From contig NZ_JAFCWM010000017.1 in assembly GCF_049897565.1 (NCBI RefSeq), positions 1 through 64,000 of the forward strand: a stretch of 64,000 bases of DNA, given 5' to 3'. A program made the position numbers and the translations under genes. Below, one piece after another: positions 28,724 through 36,330 of the stretch. The notes beneath the pieces were generated by a model that worked only from the letters and a program-made list of their open reading frames with translations, did not search any database and was not told the DNA's origin. Numbering within the stretch: the first letter of the stretch is position 1; every line of letters starts with the position of its first letter. This stretch comes from JAFCUW01 sp049897565. Its GTDB lineage: Bacteria; Pseudomonadota; Gammaproteobacteria; Burkholderiales; Burkholderiaceae_D.

Positions 28724-28800
28724 TGGGGTGGCTGATGGGGCTCGAACCCACGACAACAGGAATCACAATCCTGGACTCTACCAACTGAGCTACAGCCACC
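28724..28800 (-). tRNA. tRNA-His (GUG)
   Basis: On the minus strand the sequence folds as a cloverleaf with the extra 5' G typical of tRNA-His, D-arm AGCTCAGTTGGTAGAG, anticodon loop TTGTGAT with anticodon GTG, T-arm GGGTTCGAGCCCC, and encoded CCA at 28724-28726. Its 3' end faces the integrase gene and is the likely attachment site of the island. Confidence 0.95.
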
Positions 28801-28882
28801 ACTGACCTACAAAGTTCCGATGCTCCCGGAACAGAGCGAGATTATACAAAGATCCGGGGAAACAGGCAAATCTAATTGCTGA

Positions 28883-29731
28883 TCACGCCGAATCGGCTGA
28901 CTTTGTTCCGAGTTCGACTTCCTGCACCGCTACCGCCAGACCCAGCAGGCTGGCAAACGCCACCGTCAGCGCTGTGCCGCTGGCCGTGGTGTAGCCGTCG
29001 AGCAATGCAGCAGCACCCCCTTCGGGGCGCTCCTTGCCGCCGGCCAGCAGCAGCCGGCCGAGCTGACGGGCCACCGCTTCGCCAGTGTCGACCAGCACGA
29101 TGGCGCGCGGCGTGGCGGCCGCGACGATCGTCTCGATCGCCGCCTGCACCAGGGGATAGTGGGTGCAGCCTAGCACCAGCGTATCGACACCCTGGTCGAG
29201 CAGCGGCAGGATGTAGCGTTTCACCATGGCCGTGGTGGCGTCGGAATCGAGCTCGCCCAGTTCGATCTGGTCGGCCAGGCCGGTGCAGCCCTGCAGCAGG
29301 AACTGGGCGTTGCTCGCCTGGCTGATCTGCTCGCGCAGCAACAGGAACTTTTCGCCGGCAAGCGTGCCATCGGTTGCCAGCACGCCGACCTTGCCGTTGC
29401 GGCTGGCGGCCGCGCCAGGCTTGAGGCCGGGCTCGACGCCAACGATCGGCATGTCCGGATAGTGCGCGCGCAGCAGCTTGATGGCGGCGACGGTGGCGGT
29501 GTTGCAGGCCACGACCAGCGCCTTGGCCCCTTGCGCGACGAGAAAGCCGGCGATCGCCAGCGAGCGCTCGGCAACGACCTGTTCGGTCTTGTCGCCGTAG
29601 GGCGCAAACGCGGAATCGGCAAAATACAGCAGATGCTCGCGCGGCAGCTGCGCGCGGATGTGGCGCAGCACGGACAGCCCGCCCACACCCGAGTCGAACA
29701 CCCCGATCGGGGCGTGGGCAGCAGCGTCCAT
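28883..29731 (-). CDS. murI: Glutamate racemase
   Basis: A 282-residue MurI, which makes D-glutamate for peptidoglycan. Visible motifs are the N-terminal IGVFDSGVGGLSVL, the first catalytic cysteine in ACNTATVA and the second in GCTHYPL, each in its usual position, so the enzyme looks active. The gene begins three bases after the fumarase gene ends, so they are probably cotranscribed. The last 40 residues are an alanine-rich tail slightly longer than usual. Confidence 0.96.
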   Translation of the reverse strand: MDAAAHAPIGVFDSGVGGLSVLRHIRAQLPREHLLYFADSAFAPYGDKTEQVVAERSLAIAGFLVAQGAKALVVACNTATVAAIKLLRAHYPDMPIVGVEPGLKPGAAASRNGKVGVLATDGTLAGEKFLLLREQISQASNAQFLLQGCTGLADQIELGELDSDATTAMVKRYILPLLDQGVDTLVLGCTHYPLVQAAIETIVAAATPRAIVLVDTGEAVARQLGRLLLAGGKERPEGGAAALLDGYTTASGTALTVAFASLLGLAVAVQEVELGTKSADSA

Positions 29732-29734
29732 CGA

Positions 29735-31276
29735 TTACGCGACGACGACCGGAATCTGGCCGACGCTGGAGAGCGATTCGATCTTCGCCGCCCATTCCTT
29801 CGGTCCGGTGGTATGGACCGAGGTGCCGTTCGAATCGACGGCGACCGTCACCGGCATGTCGGTGACATCGAACTCGTAGATCGCTTCCATGCCCATGTCG
29901 TGAAAGCCGAGCACCTTGGCGCTCTTGATCGCTTTCGACACCAGGTAGGCGGCGCCGCCGACGGCCATCAGGTAGGCCGACTTGTGGCGCTGGATCGATT
30001 CGATTGCCACCGGGCCACGTTCGGCCTTGCCGATCATCGCGATCAGCCCGGTTTTCTCGAGCATCATGTCGGTGAACTTGTCCATCCGCGTGGCGGTGGT
30101 CGGGCCGGCCGGGCCGACGGCTTCATCGCGCACCGGGTCGACCGGGCCGACGTAGTAAATGACGCGGTTGGTGAAGTCGACCGGCAACGGCTCGCCCTTG
30201 GCCAGCATGTCCTGGATGCGCTTGTGGGCGGCGTCGCGGCCGGTCAACATCTTGCCGTTGAGCAGCAAGGTCTGGCCCGGCTTCCACGCGGCGACTTCTT
30301 CGCGGGTGAGGGTGTTGAGGTCGACGCGGCGCGATTTCTCGGTGTCCGGCGTCCAGTGCACCTCGGGCCAGGAGGACAGTGAAGGCGGCTCGATGTAGGC
30401 GGCGCCGGAGCCGTCGAGCACGAAGTGAGCGTGGCGCGTGGCGGCGCAGTTCGGGATCATCGCGACCGGCTTGGACGCGGCGTGGGTCGGATACATCATG
30501 ATCTTGACGTCGAGCACGGTGGTCAGGCCGCCGAGGCCCTGGGCACCGATGCCGAGGGCATTGACCTTGTCGCACAGCTCGATGCGCAGTTCTTCGGTCT
30601 TGTTGCGCGGGCCGCGCTGCTTCAGTTCGAACATGTCGATATCGTCCATCAGCACTTCCTTGGCCATCAGCATGGCCTTTTCGGCGGTGCCGCCGATGCC
30701 GATGCCGAGCATGCCGGGCGGGCACCAGCCTGCGCCCATCGTCGGCACCGTCTTCATGACCCAGTCGACCAGCGAATCGGACGGGTTGAGCATGACGAAT
30801 TTCGATTTGTTTTCCGAGCCGCCGCCCTTGGCCGCGACCTTGACGTCGACGGTGTCGCCCTCGACCAGCTCCATGTGGACCACCGCCGGCGTGTTGTCCC
30901 TGGTGTTCTTGCGATCGAACTGCGGGTCGGCCACGATTGACGCGCGCAGCTTGTTGTCGTCGAAGTTGTAGGCGCGGCGCACGCCTTCGTTGATGGCGTC
31001 GGTGACGGTGCCGGAGAAACCTTCGAAGCGCACGCCCATGCCGATTTTCAGGAAGACGTTGACGATGCCGGTGTCCTGGCAGATCGGGCGCTTGCCTTCG
31101 GCGCACATGCGCGAGTTCGTCAGGATCTGCGCGATGGCGTCCTTGGCGGCCGGGCTTTGCTCGGCCTCGTAGGCGCGCGCCAGGTGCGCGATGTAATCGG
31201 CCGGGTGGTAGTAGCTGATGTACTGGAGGGCGGCGGCGACCGATTCGATCAGGTCTTCCTGCTTGATGACAGTCAT
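29735..31276 (-). CDS. fumA: Fumarate hydratase, class I (4Fe-4S)
   Basis: A 513-residue class I fumarase that interconverts fumarate and malate in the TCA cycle using an oxygen-sensitive iron-sulfur cluster. Evidence is the ICQDTGI cluster ligand region, KGGGSENKS, PPGMLGIGIGG and the C-terminal domain with VGPAGPTT ATRMDKF. Length and order match the single-chain FumA/FumB type. It lies between yqhA (20 bases upstream) and murI (3 bases downstream), forming a compact leftward operon. Confidence 0.95.
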   Translation of the reverse strand: MTVIKQEDLIESVAAALQYISYYHPADYIAHLARAYEAEQSPAAKDAIAQILTNSRMCAEGKRPICQDTGIVNVFLKIGMGVRFEGFSGTVTDAINEGVRRAYNFDDNKLRASIVADPQFDRKNTRDNTPAVVHMELVEGDTVDVKVAAKGGGSENKSKFVMLNPSDSLVDWVMKTVPTMGAGWCPPGMLGIGIGGTAEKAMLMAKEVLMDDIDMFELKQRGPRNKTEELRIELCDKVNALGIGAQGLGGLTTVLDVKIMMYPTHAASKPVAMIPNCAATRHAHFVLDGSGAAYIEPPSLSSWPEVHWTPDTEKSRRVDLNTLTREEVAAWKPGQTLLLNGKMLTGRDAAHKRIQDMLAKGEPLPVDFTNRVIYYVGPVDPVRDEAVGPAGPTTATRMDKFTDMMLEKTGLIAMIGKAERGPVAIESIQRHKSAYLMAVGGAAYLVSKAIKSAKVLGFHDMGMEAIYEFDVTDMPVTVAVDSNGTSVHTTGPKEWAAKIESLSSVGQIPVVVA

Positions 31277-31295
31277 GAAGTATTCTCGCTGAGAG

Positions 31296-31907
31296 TTAGT
31301 GTGGCTTCGATTGATTCTGGGTACCGATCATGATGCGGTCTGTGTAGGCGATGGCCAGGGCCGAAAACAGGAACACGATATGGATCACGGTTTGCGCCAT
31401 GATCACGTCCATCGAATAGGCGGCGGCGTTGATGAACGTCTTCAGCAGGTGGATTGAAGAGATGCCGATGATCGCCATCGCCAGCTTGGTCTTCAGCACC
31501 GATGCGTTGACGTGCGAGAGCCATTCAGGCTGGTCCGGGTGCAGGTCAAGTCCGAGGCGCGAGACGAACGTTTCGTAGCCGCCGATGATGACCATGATCA
31601 GCAGGTTCGAGATCATGACGACGTCGATCAGGCCCAGCACGACGAGCATGATGGTCGCTTCGGTCAGCTTGGTCGGGCGCACCTTGCCGTCGATGGCGAC
31701 GACGTCCAGGATGTGCTGCAACGCCGTCTCGTTGCCCATCACCGCGCCGATCAGGTCTTTCAGCTCGACCCAAAAATGGAACACGTAGACGCATTGGGCC
31801 AGGATCAGGCCCAGGTACAGCGGCAGCTGCAGCCAGCGGCTGGCGAAAATGAGGCGCGGCAGAAATGCCAGCTGGGTTGGGGGACGATTCGAATCGGGTA
31901 CGGACAT
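31296..31907 (-). CDS. YqhA-family (UPF0114) inner membrane protein
   Basis: A 203-residue membrane protein with about four hydrophobic helices. The motifs FASRWLQLPLYLGLILAQ, VLGLIDVVMISNLLIMVIIG and YETFVSRL are characteristic of the YqhA/TIGR00645 family. Its function is not established. It is the first gene of the yqhA-fumA-murI operon and is divergent from acs; the roughly 200-base spacer at 31908-32110 must hold both promoters. Confidence 0.9.
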   Translation of the reverse strand: MSVPDSNRPPTQLAFLPRLIFASRWLQLPLYLGLILAQCVYVFHFWVELKDLIGAVMGNETALQHILDVVAIDGKVRPTKLTEATIMLVVLGLIDVVMISNLLIMVIIGGYETFVSRLGLDLHPDQPEWLSHVNASVLKTKLAMAIIGISSIHLLKTFINAAAYSMDVIMAQTVIHIVFLFSALAIAYTDRIMIGTQNQSKPH

Positions 31908-32110
31908 TTGTGCAACTCCAGATGACGAGCAGGTTCAAGGTAAATTTTTCTACGCGTCATTTTACACGCGCCGCGCGCGGTTGCCGATAAGCGCGAAGGG
32001 TCGGCGAAAGGTTGGTAGAATCGACAACGAGATGCCAGCGCCGCTTGCTTCTGTAAGGGCTCAGTAAGCGGCACCGCTTAGAGTTGAAAAAAAATTACGG
32101 GGAGACAAGC

Positions 32111-34111
32111 ATGGCCGGGACAGACATCAACCAGCAGGAAAATCAGGGCGCGCAGGAAAGTCGCATTTTCGAGCCGCCGCCGGAGTTCGTCGCAAACGCC
32201 ACCATTTCGGGCATGCCAGCGTACGGGAAGCTGTGCGACGAAGCGGAGGCCGATTATGAAGGTTTCTGGGCTCGCCTTGCACGTGAGGAACTGGACTGGC
32301 ACAAGCCGTTCACCAAGGTGCTCGACGAATCGCAGGCGCCGTTCTACAAATGGTTCGAAGACGGCGAGCTGAACGCCTCGTACAACTGCCTGGACCGCCA
32401 CATCAAGGCCGGCAACGGCGGCAAGACGGCGGTGGTGTTCGAGGCCGACGACGGCACCGTCACGCGCGCGAGCTACCAGGAATTGCACGAACGCGTCTGC
32501 AAGTTCGCCAACGGCCTGAAGGCGCGCGGCATCAAGAAGGGCGACCGCGTCATCATCTACATGTCAATGTCGATCGAAGGCGTGGCGGCGATGCAGGCGT
32601 GCGCGCGCATCGGCGCGACCCACTCGGTCGTGTTCGGTGGCTTTTCCGCCAAGTCGCTGCAGGAGCGCATCATCGACGCCGGCGCGGTGGCGGTGATCAC
32701 CGCCGACGAACAGCTGCGCGGCGGCAAGCAGCTGCCGCTGAAAGCGATCGTCGACGAGGCGCTGGCGCTGGGCGGCTGCGGCACGATCCGCGACGTCATC
32801 GTCTACAAGCGCACCGGCGGCAACATCGCGTGGACCGAAGGGCGCGACATGTGGCTGAGCGACCTGGTCGACGCGCAGGCGGCCGAGTGCGAGCCGGAGT
32901 GGGTCAGCGCCGAGCATCCGCTGTTCATTCTGTACACGTCCGGCTCGACCGGCACGCCGAAAGGGGTGCAGCATTCGACTGGCGGCTTCCTGCTTTGGGC
33001 CGCGCTGACGATGAAGTGGACGTTCGACATCAAGCCGGCCGACGTGTTCTGGTGCACCGCCGACATCGGCTGGGTGACCGGGCACAGCTACATCGCCTAC
33101 GGCCCGCTGGCGGTGGGCGCGACCGAAGTCGTGTTCGAGGGCATTCCGACATACCCGAACGCGGGCCGGTTCTGGGAGACGATCGCCAAGCACAAGGTCA
33201 GCATTTTCTACACGGCGCCGACGGCGATCCGGTCGCTGATCAAGGCGGCCGACGTCGACCCGAAAGTGCATCCAAAAAAATACGATTTGTCGAGCCTGCG
33301 GCTACTCGGATCCGTCGGTGAGCCGATCAATCCGGAAGCGTGGATGTGGTATTACAAGAACGTTGGCGGCGAGCGCTGTCCGATTGTCGACACGTTCTGG
33401 CAGACCGAGACGGGTGGCCACATGATTTCGCCGATGCCTGGCGCGACGCCGATGGTGCCGGGCTCGTGCACGCTGCCGCTGCCGGGCATCATGGCGGCGA
33501 TCGTCGACGAAGCGGGCGCCGACGTGGCGAACGGTCAGGGCGGCATTTTGGTGGTGAAGCGGCCGTGGCCGTCGATGATCCGCACGATCTGGAACAATCC
33601 GGAGCGCTTCAAGACGAGCTACTTCCCGGACGAGCTGGGCGGCAAATATTACCTCGCCGGTGACGGCGCGATCCGCAACAGCGAGACCAGTTACTTCACG
33701 ATCACCGGGCGCATCGACGACGTGCTGAACGTGTCGGGTCACCGGATGGGGACGATGGAGATCGAGTCCGCCTTGGTGGCGAACCCGATCGTGGCCGAAG
33801 CGGCGGTGGTGGGCAAGCCGGACGACACGACGGGCGAATCGATCTGCGCGTTTGTCGTGCTCAAGCAGGCGCGGCCGACTGGCGACGAGGCCAAACGGAT
33901 CGCGCAGGAGCTGCGCAACTGGGTCGCGAAGGAAATCGGCCCGATTGCCAAGCCAAAAGAGATCCGCTTTGGCGACAACTTGCCGAAGACGCGTTCGGGC
34001 AAGATCATGCGGCGCTTGCTGCGGGTGCTGGCCAAGGGCGAGACGATCACCCAAGACATTTCCACTTTGGAGAATCCGGCGATTCTGGAGCAGCTCAAGG
34101 ACGCGTCCTGA
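32111..34111 (+). CDS. acs: Acetyl-coenzyme A synthetase
   Basis: A 666-residue AMP-forming ligase that converts acetate, ATP and CoA to acetyl-CoA. The adenylation P-loop is YTSGSTGTPKGVQH, further core motifs are WQTETGG and YLAGDGA, and the C-terminal lysine that is controlled by acetylation lies in RSGKIMRRLLR. I chose the ATG at 32111 because GGGGAG lies just upstream; an earlier in-frame start at 32084 overlaps that site. The gene stands alone and is divergent from yqhA. Confidence 0.96.
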   Translation: MAGTDINQQENQGAQESRIFEPPPEFVANATISGMPAYGKLCDEAEADYEGFWARLAREELDWHKPFTKVLDESQAPFYKWFEDGELNASYNCLDRHIKAGNGGKTAVVFEADDGTVTRASYQELHERVCKFANGLKARGIKKGDRVIIYMSMSIEGVAAMQACARIGATHSVVFGGFSAKSLQERIIDAGAVAVITADEQLRGGKQLPLKAIVDEALALGGCGTIRDVIVYKRTGGNIAWTEGRDMWLSDLVDAQAAECEPEWVSAEHPLFILYTSGSTGTPKGVQHSTGGFLLWAALTMKWTFDIKPADVFWCTADIGWVTGHSYIAYGPLAVGATEVVFEGIPTYPNAGRFWETIAKHKVSIFYTAPTAIRSLIKAADVDPKVHPKKYDLSSLRLLGSVGEPINPEAWMWYYKNVGGERCPIVDTFWQTETGGHMISPMPGATPMVPGSCTLPLPGIMAAIVDEAGADVANGQGGILVVKRPWPSMIRTIWNNPERFKTSYFPDELGGKYYLAGDGAIRNSETSYFTITGRIDDVLNVSGHRMGTMEIESALVANPIVAEAAVVGKPDDTTGESICAFVVLKQARPTGDEAKRIAQELRNWVAKEIGPIAKPKEIRFGDNLPKTRSGKIMRRLLRVLAKGETITQDISTLENPAILEQLKDAS

Positions 34112-34131
34112 GCGGGGTGGCGGTGAATGTC

Positions 34132-34160
34132 TTGGTACTCAGCGGAATGTTTGGTATAAT
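34132..34160 (+). promoter_or_regulatory. Sigma-70 promoter of tRNA-Ser
   Basis: TTGGTA at 34132-34137, a 17-base spacer and a perfect TATAAT at 34155-34160. It lies about 40 bases before the mature tRNA-Ser, followed by a GC-rich stretch such as is usual for stable RNA promoters. Confidence 0.8.
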
Positions 34161-34198
34161 CTGCGGCTTCGTGAAAGCGAGGAAGATGTAGGTTAGCC

Positions 34199-34289
34199 GG
34201 AGAGATGGCTGAGCGGCTGAAGGCGCACGCCTGGAAAGCGTGTGTAGGATAATATTCTACCGGGGGTTCGAATCCCCCTCTCTCCGCCA
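34199..34289 (+). tRNA. tRNA-Ser (GGA)
   Basis: Class II tRNA with a long variable arm. The acceptor stem GGAGAGA pairs with TCTCTCC, the anticodon stem-loop CACGCCTGGAAAGCGTG carries anticodon GGA, and the T-arm is GGGGGTTCGAATCCCCC. CCA is encoded at 34287-34289. A clear promoter lies upstream and a terminator downstream, so it is a single-gene unit. Confidence 0.96.
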
Positions 34290-34300
34290 AGAAATAAAGA

Positions 34301-34330
34301 AAAGCCACCCCTTGCGGGTGGCTTTTTTTA
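34301..34330 (+). terminator. Rho-independent terminator of tRNA-Ser
   Basis: Stem GCCACCC / GGGTGGC with loop CTTGC (34304-34322) followed by seven T residues. Confidence 0.9.
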
Positions 34331-34447
34331 TTTCGTGGCGGAGAGAAGTAGGCCGCCTGCGCGGCCTACGCGGGGGATTTCGAAGGCCTCGCGCGTACTC
34401 GCGCGTGCCGCTCCGAATCGTCCATCTGCCACCGCATGAGCGGTGGC

Positions 34448-34850
34448 GCGCCGGAGGCGCCAGCGCGAAGCGCGATTTGCATGCGGCAACATACCTGAAC
34501 AACAAGGCGACGGCCCCAACGCTGGGCTCGTGTCCGAAAGTCGGCACTGACCCCGGCGCCGGAGGCGCCAGCGCGAAGCGCGATTTGCATGCGGCAACAT
34601 ACCTGAACAACAAGGCGACGGCCCCAACGCTGGGCTCGTGTCCGAAAGTCGGCACTGACCCCTGCGCAGACTGACCCCGGCGCAGACCCAAGGCGACGGC
34701 CCCAACGCTGGGCTCGTGTCCGAAAGTCGGCACTGACCCCGGCGCAGACTGACCCCGGCGCAGACCCAAGGCGACGGCCCCAACGCTGGGCTCGTGTCCG
34801 AAAGTCGGCACTGACCCCGGCGCAGACCTGTCCGAAAGTCGGCACTGACC
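34448..34850. repeat. Tandem repeat block (108 bp and 78 bp periods)
   Basis: A 108-base unit starting at GCGCCGGAGG is present twice (34448-34555 and 34556-34663). Its last half, from AAGGCGACGG through GGCACTGACCCC, recurs at 34690 and 34768 with a 78-base period, and a shorter piece recurs near 34826. Open frames across it exist on both strands only because the repeat length is a multiple of three; no gene is supported. Confidence 0.85.
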
Positions 34851-34906
34851 CCGGCGCACCCTGCGCAGGTGTGGATCGATGCCATCTTGGCGCATAGGTC
34901 GTAGAG

Positions 34907-34926
34907 ATTCCCGCCTTCGCGGGAAT
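34907..34926. repeat. REP-like palindrome
   Basis: ATTCCCGC-CTTC-GCGGGAAT, a perfect eight-base stem followed by GACGG, of the form common in dispersed bacterial REP elements. Confidence 0.7.
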
Positions 34927-35041
34927 GACGGTCTTGAGGGTACGTCCTAGTCTACCTGACGGCGTTACGCAATGAACACGGCCACTGCATGTCGGCGGAG
35001 TAACGCGTCCCCCCCCACCGATGATGATGTGTCGAGTGCGA

Positions 35042-35068
35042 GCATGTCCGGGACGACCCCGGACATGC
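35042..35068. repeat. Inverted repeat
   Basis: GCATGTCCGG and its complement CCGGACATGC are separated by seven bases. With the tandem block and the REP palindrome it fills the roughly 890-base gene-free spacer between tRNA-Ser and the TctC gene. Confidence 0.7.
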
Positions 35069-35094
35069 GAAAGTCCGCGCTGCCCCCGCTCAGG

Positions 35095-35125
35095 CAAAAA
35101 AAAGCCACCCATCGGGTGGCTTTCC
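35095..35125 (-). terminator. Rho-independent terminator of the TctC-type gene
   Basis: Stem GCCACCC / GGGTGGC (35104-35120) with a three-base loop; eight A residues on the plus strand become a T run on the minus strand. It lies about 60 bases past the stop of the leftward TctC gene. Confidence 0.8.
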
Positions 35126-35182
35126 ATTCAATAGTTCAGAACCTCGCGCCGCGTGCGCAGCGCGCTCTCAACCCACAAACAC

Positions 35183-36154
35183 CTAATCCAAGCTAATCTT
35201 CTGATCCTTAATCAGCTGATACCAGCGCACGGTCTCGGTGCGCAGCAGTTCTACATACTGTTGCGGCGTGCTGCCGACCGGTTCGACGCCGAACTCGATG
35301 AGCCGCTGTTTAACCGCAGGCAGATTCATCGCATCCACCAGGTTTTTATTCAGCGTGGTGAGGACAGCCGGCGGCAGCCCCGCCGGCGCAACCACGCCAA
35401 CCAGCGCAGCCGCTTCCACATTCTTCATTCCCAGTTCAGCGAAGGTCGGTACGTCAGGCAGCTGCGGCAAGCGCGTTGCGTTAGCAACTGCCAATGGCCG
35501 GATCTTCCCGCTCTTAATAAAGCCACCGCCTGCCGCCATATCGACCATCATCGCTTCGATCTGTCCGCCGACCAAATCGGTCAACGCCGGCGCTGCGCCG
35601 CGATAGCCGATATGGTTCATGTGCACGCCCGCGGTCACCTCCAGCAGCTCCATTGCCAGATGGTGCGGACTGCCCGCGCCTGCCGAGCCGTAATTGACGG
35701 CGCCTGGCCGGGCCTTCGCCTTTGCCAGAAAGGCCTTGACATCCTTCGCATCGGAGGCCGGGCCGACGACCAGGATCATCGGAAAGCGTCCCAACAAAGC
35801 GACCGGCGTCAGATCCTTGACCGGGTTATAGCTCAACTTCGAATACAGCGCCGAGTTGAACACCATGGTGCCGTTATCGGCGTTAAGAATGGTATAGCCA
35901 TTGGGCGCCGAGCGCGCCGTCTCCGAGGCGGCGATGGCGGTATTGGCGCCTGCCTTGTTCTCGATGATCACCTGCTGCTTGGTCTGTTCGGCCATGGCGT
36001 TGCCGATGGTGCGGGCGAGGAAGTCGGAGCCGCCGCCGGGTGGATACGGCACCAGCCAGCGAGTCGGTTGAGACGGGTACGCCTGGGCGTGTGCGGCGAC
36101 GCTGGCGACCATCGCGGGCAGTGCGAACAAGCAGGCTGCAAATACTTTCTTCAC
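35183..36154 (-). CDS. Bug/TctC-type periplasmic solute receptor
   Basis: A 323-residue extracytoplasmic binding protein of the Bug (Bordetella uptake gene) family, which is greatly expanded in beta-proteobacteria. I chose a GTG start at 36154 preceded by AGGAG five bases away; it gives a clean signal peptide (KKVFAACLFALPAMVASV then AHAQA). The mature N terminus WLVPYPPGGGSDFLAR and VIENKAGAN are family hallmarks. No TctA/TctB membrane genes adjoin, which is typical of orphan Bug receptors. It is divergent from the P450 gene. Ligand cannot be predicted. Confidence 0.92.
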   Translation of the reverse strand: MKKVFAACLFALPAMVASVAAHAQAYPSQPTRWLVPYPPGGGSDFLARTIGNAMAEQTKQQVIIENKAGANTAIAASETARSAPNGYTILNADNGTMVFNSALYSKLSYNPVKDLTPVALLGRFPMILVVGPASDAKDVKAFLAKAKARPGAVNYGSAGAGSPHHLAMELLEVTAGVHMNHIGYRGAAPALTDLVGGQIEAMMVDMAAGGGFIKSGKIRPLAVANATRLPQLPDVPTFAELGMKNVEAAALVGVVAPAGLPPAVLTTLNKNLVDAMNLPAVKQRLIEFGVEPVGSTPQQYVELLRTETVRWYQLIKDQKISLD

Positions 36155-36330
36155 AATTACTCCTAAATCTTCGTTAAACGAGAACACCGATACATGACTA
36201 ATCATACAACCGATATCGTAAAATAAAGTGTCGTCATCGCGTCAACGTGGCGAAAATAATAAGAATGGCGCATTTGGCAGAGCGGCCCCGAGGGATCCCA
36301 GCAGCACTCATCTAAGCGGAACGTCACATC

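Noticed and set aside
28619..28756. Upstream extension of the integrase to a start inside tRNA-His
   Set aside because: It would translate the tRNA gene; a GTG at 28618 with a good ribosome site gives a normal integrase N terminus.
32350..34054. Long open frames on both strands within acs
   Set aside because: They are arginine-rich shadow frames of a GC-rich gene; acs has all family motifs over its full length.
34448..34850. Possible CRISPR array or repeat-protein gene on the minus strand
   Set aside because: The units are 108 and 78 bases in direct tandem without spacers of uniform size, and the long open frames arise only because the periods are divisible by three in all frames.
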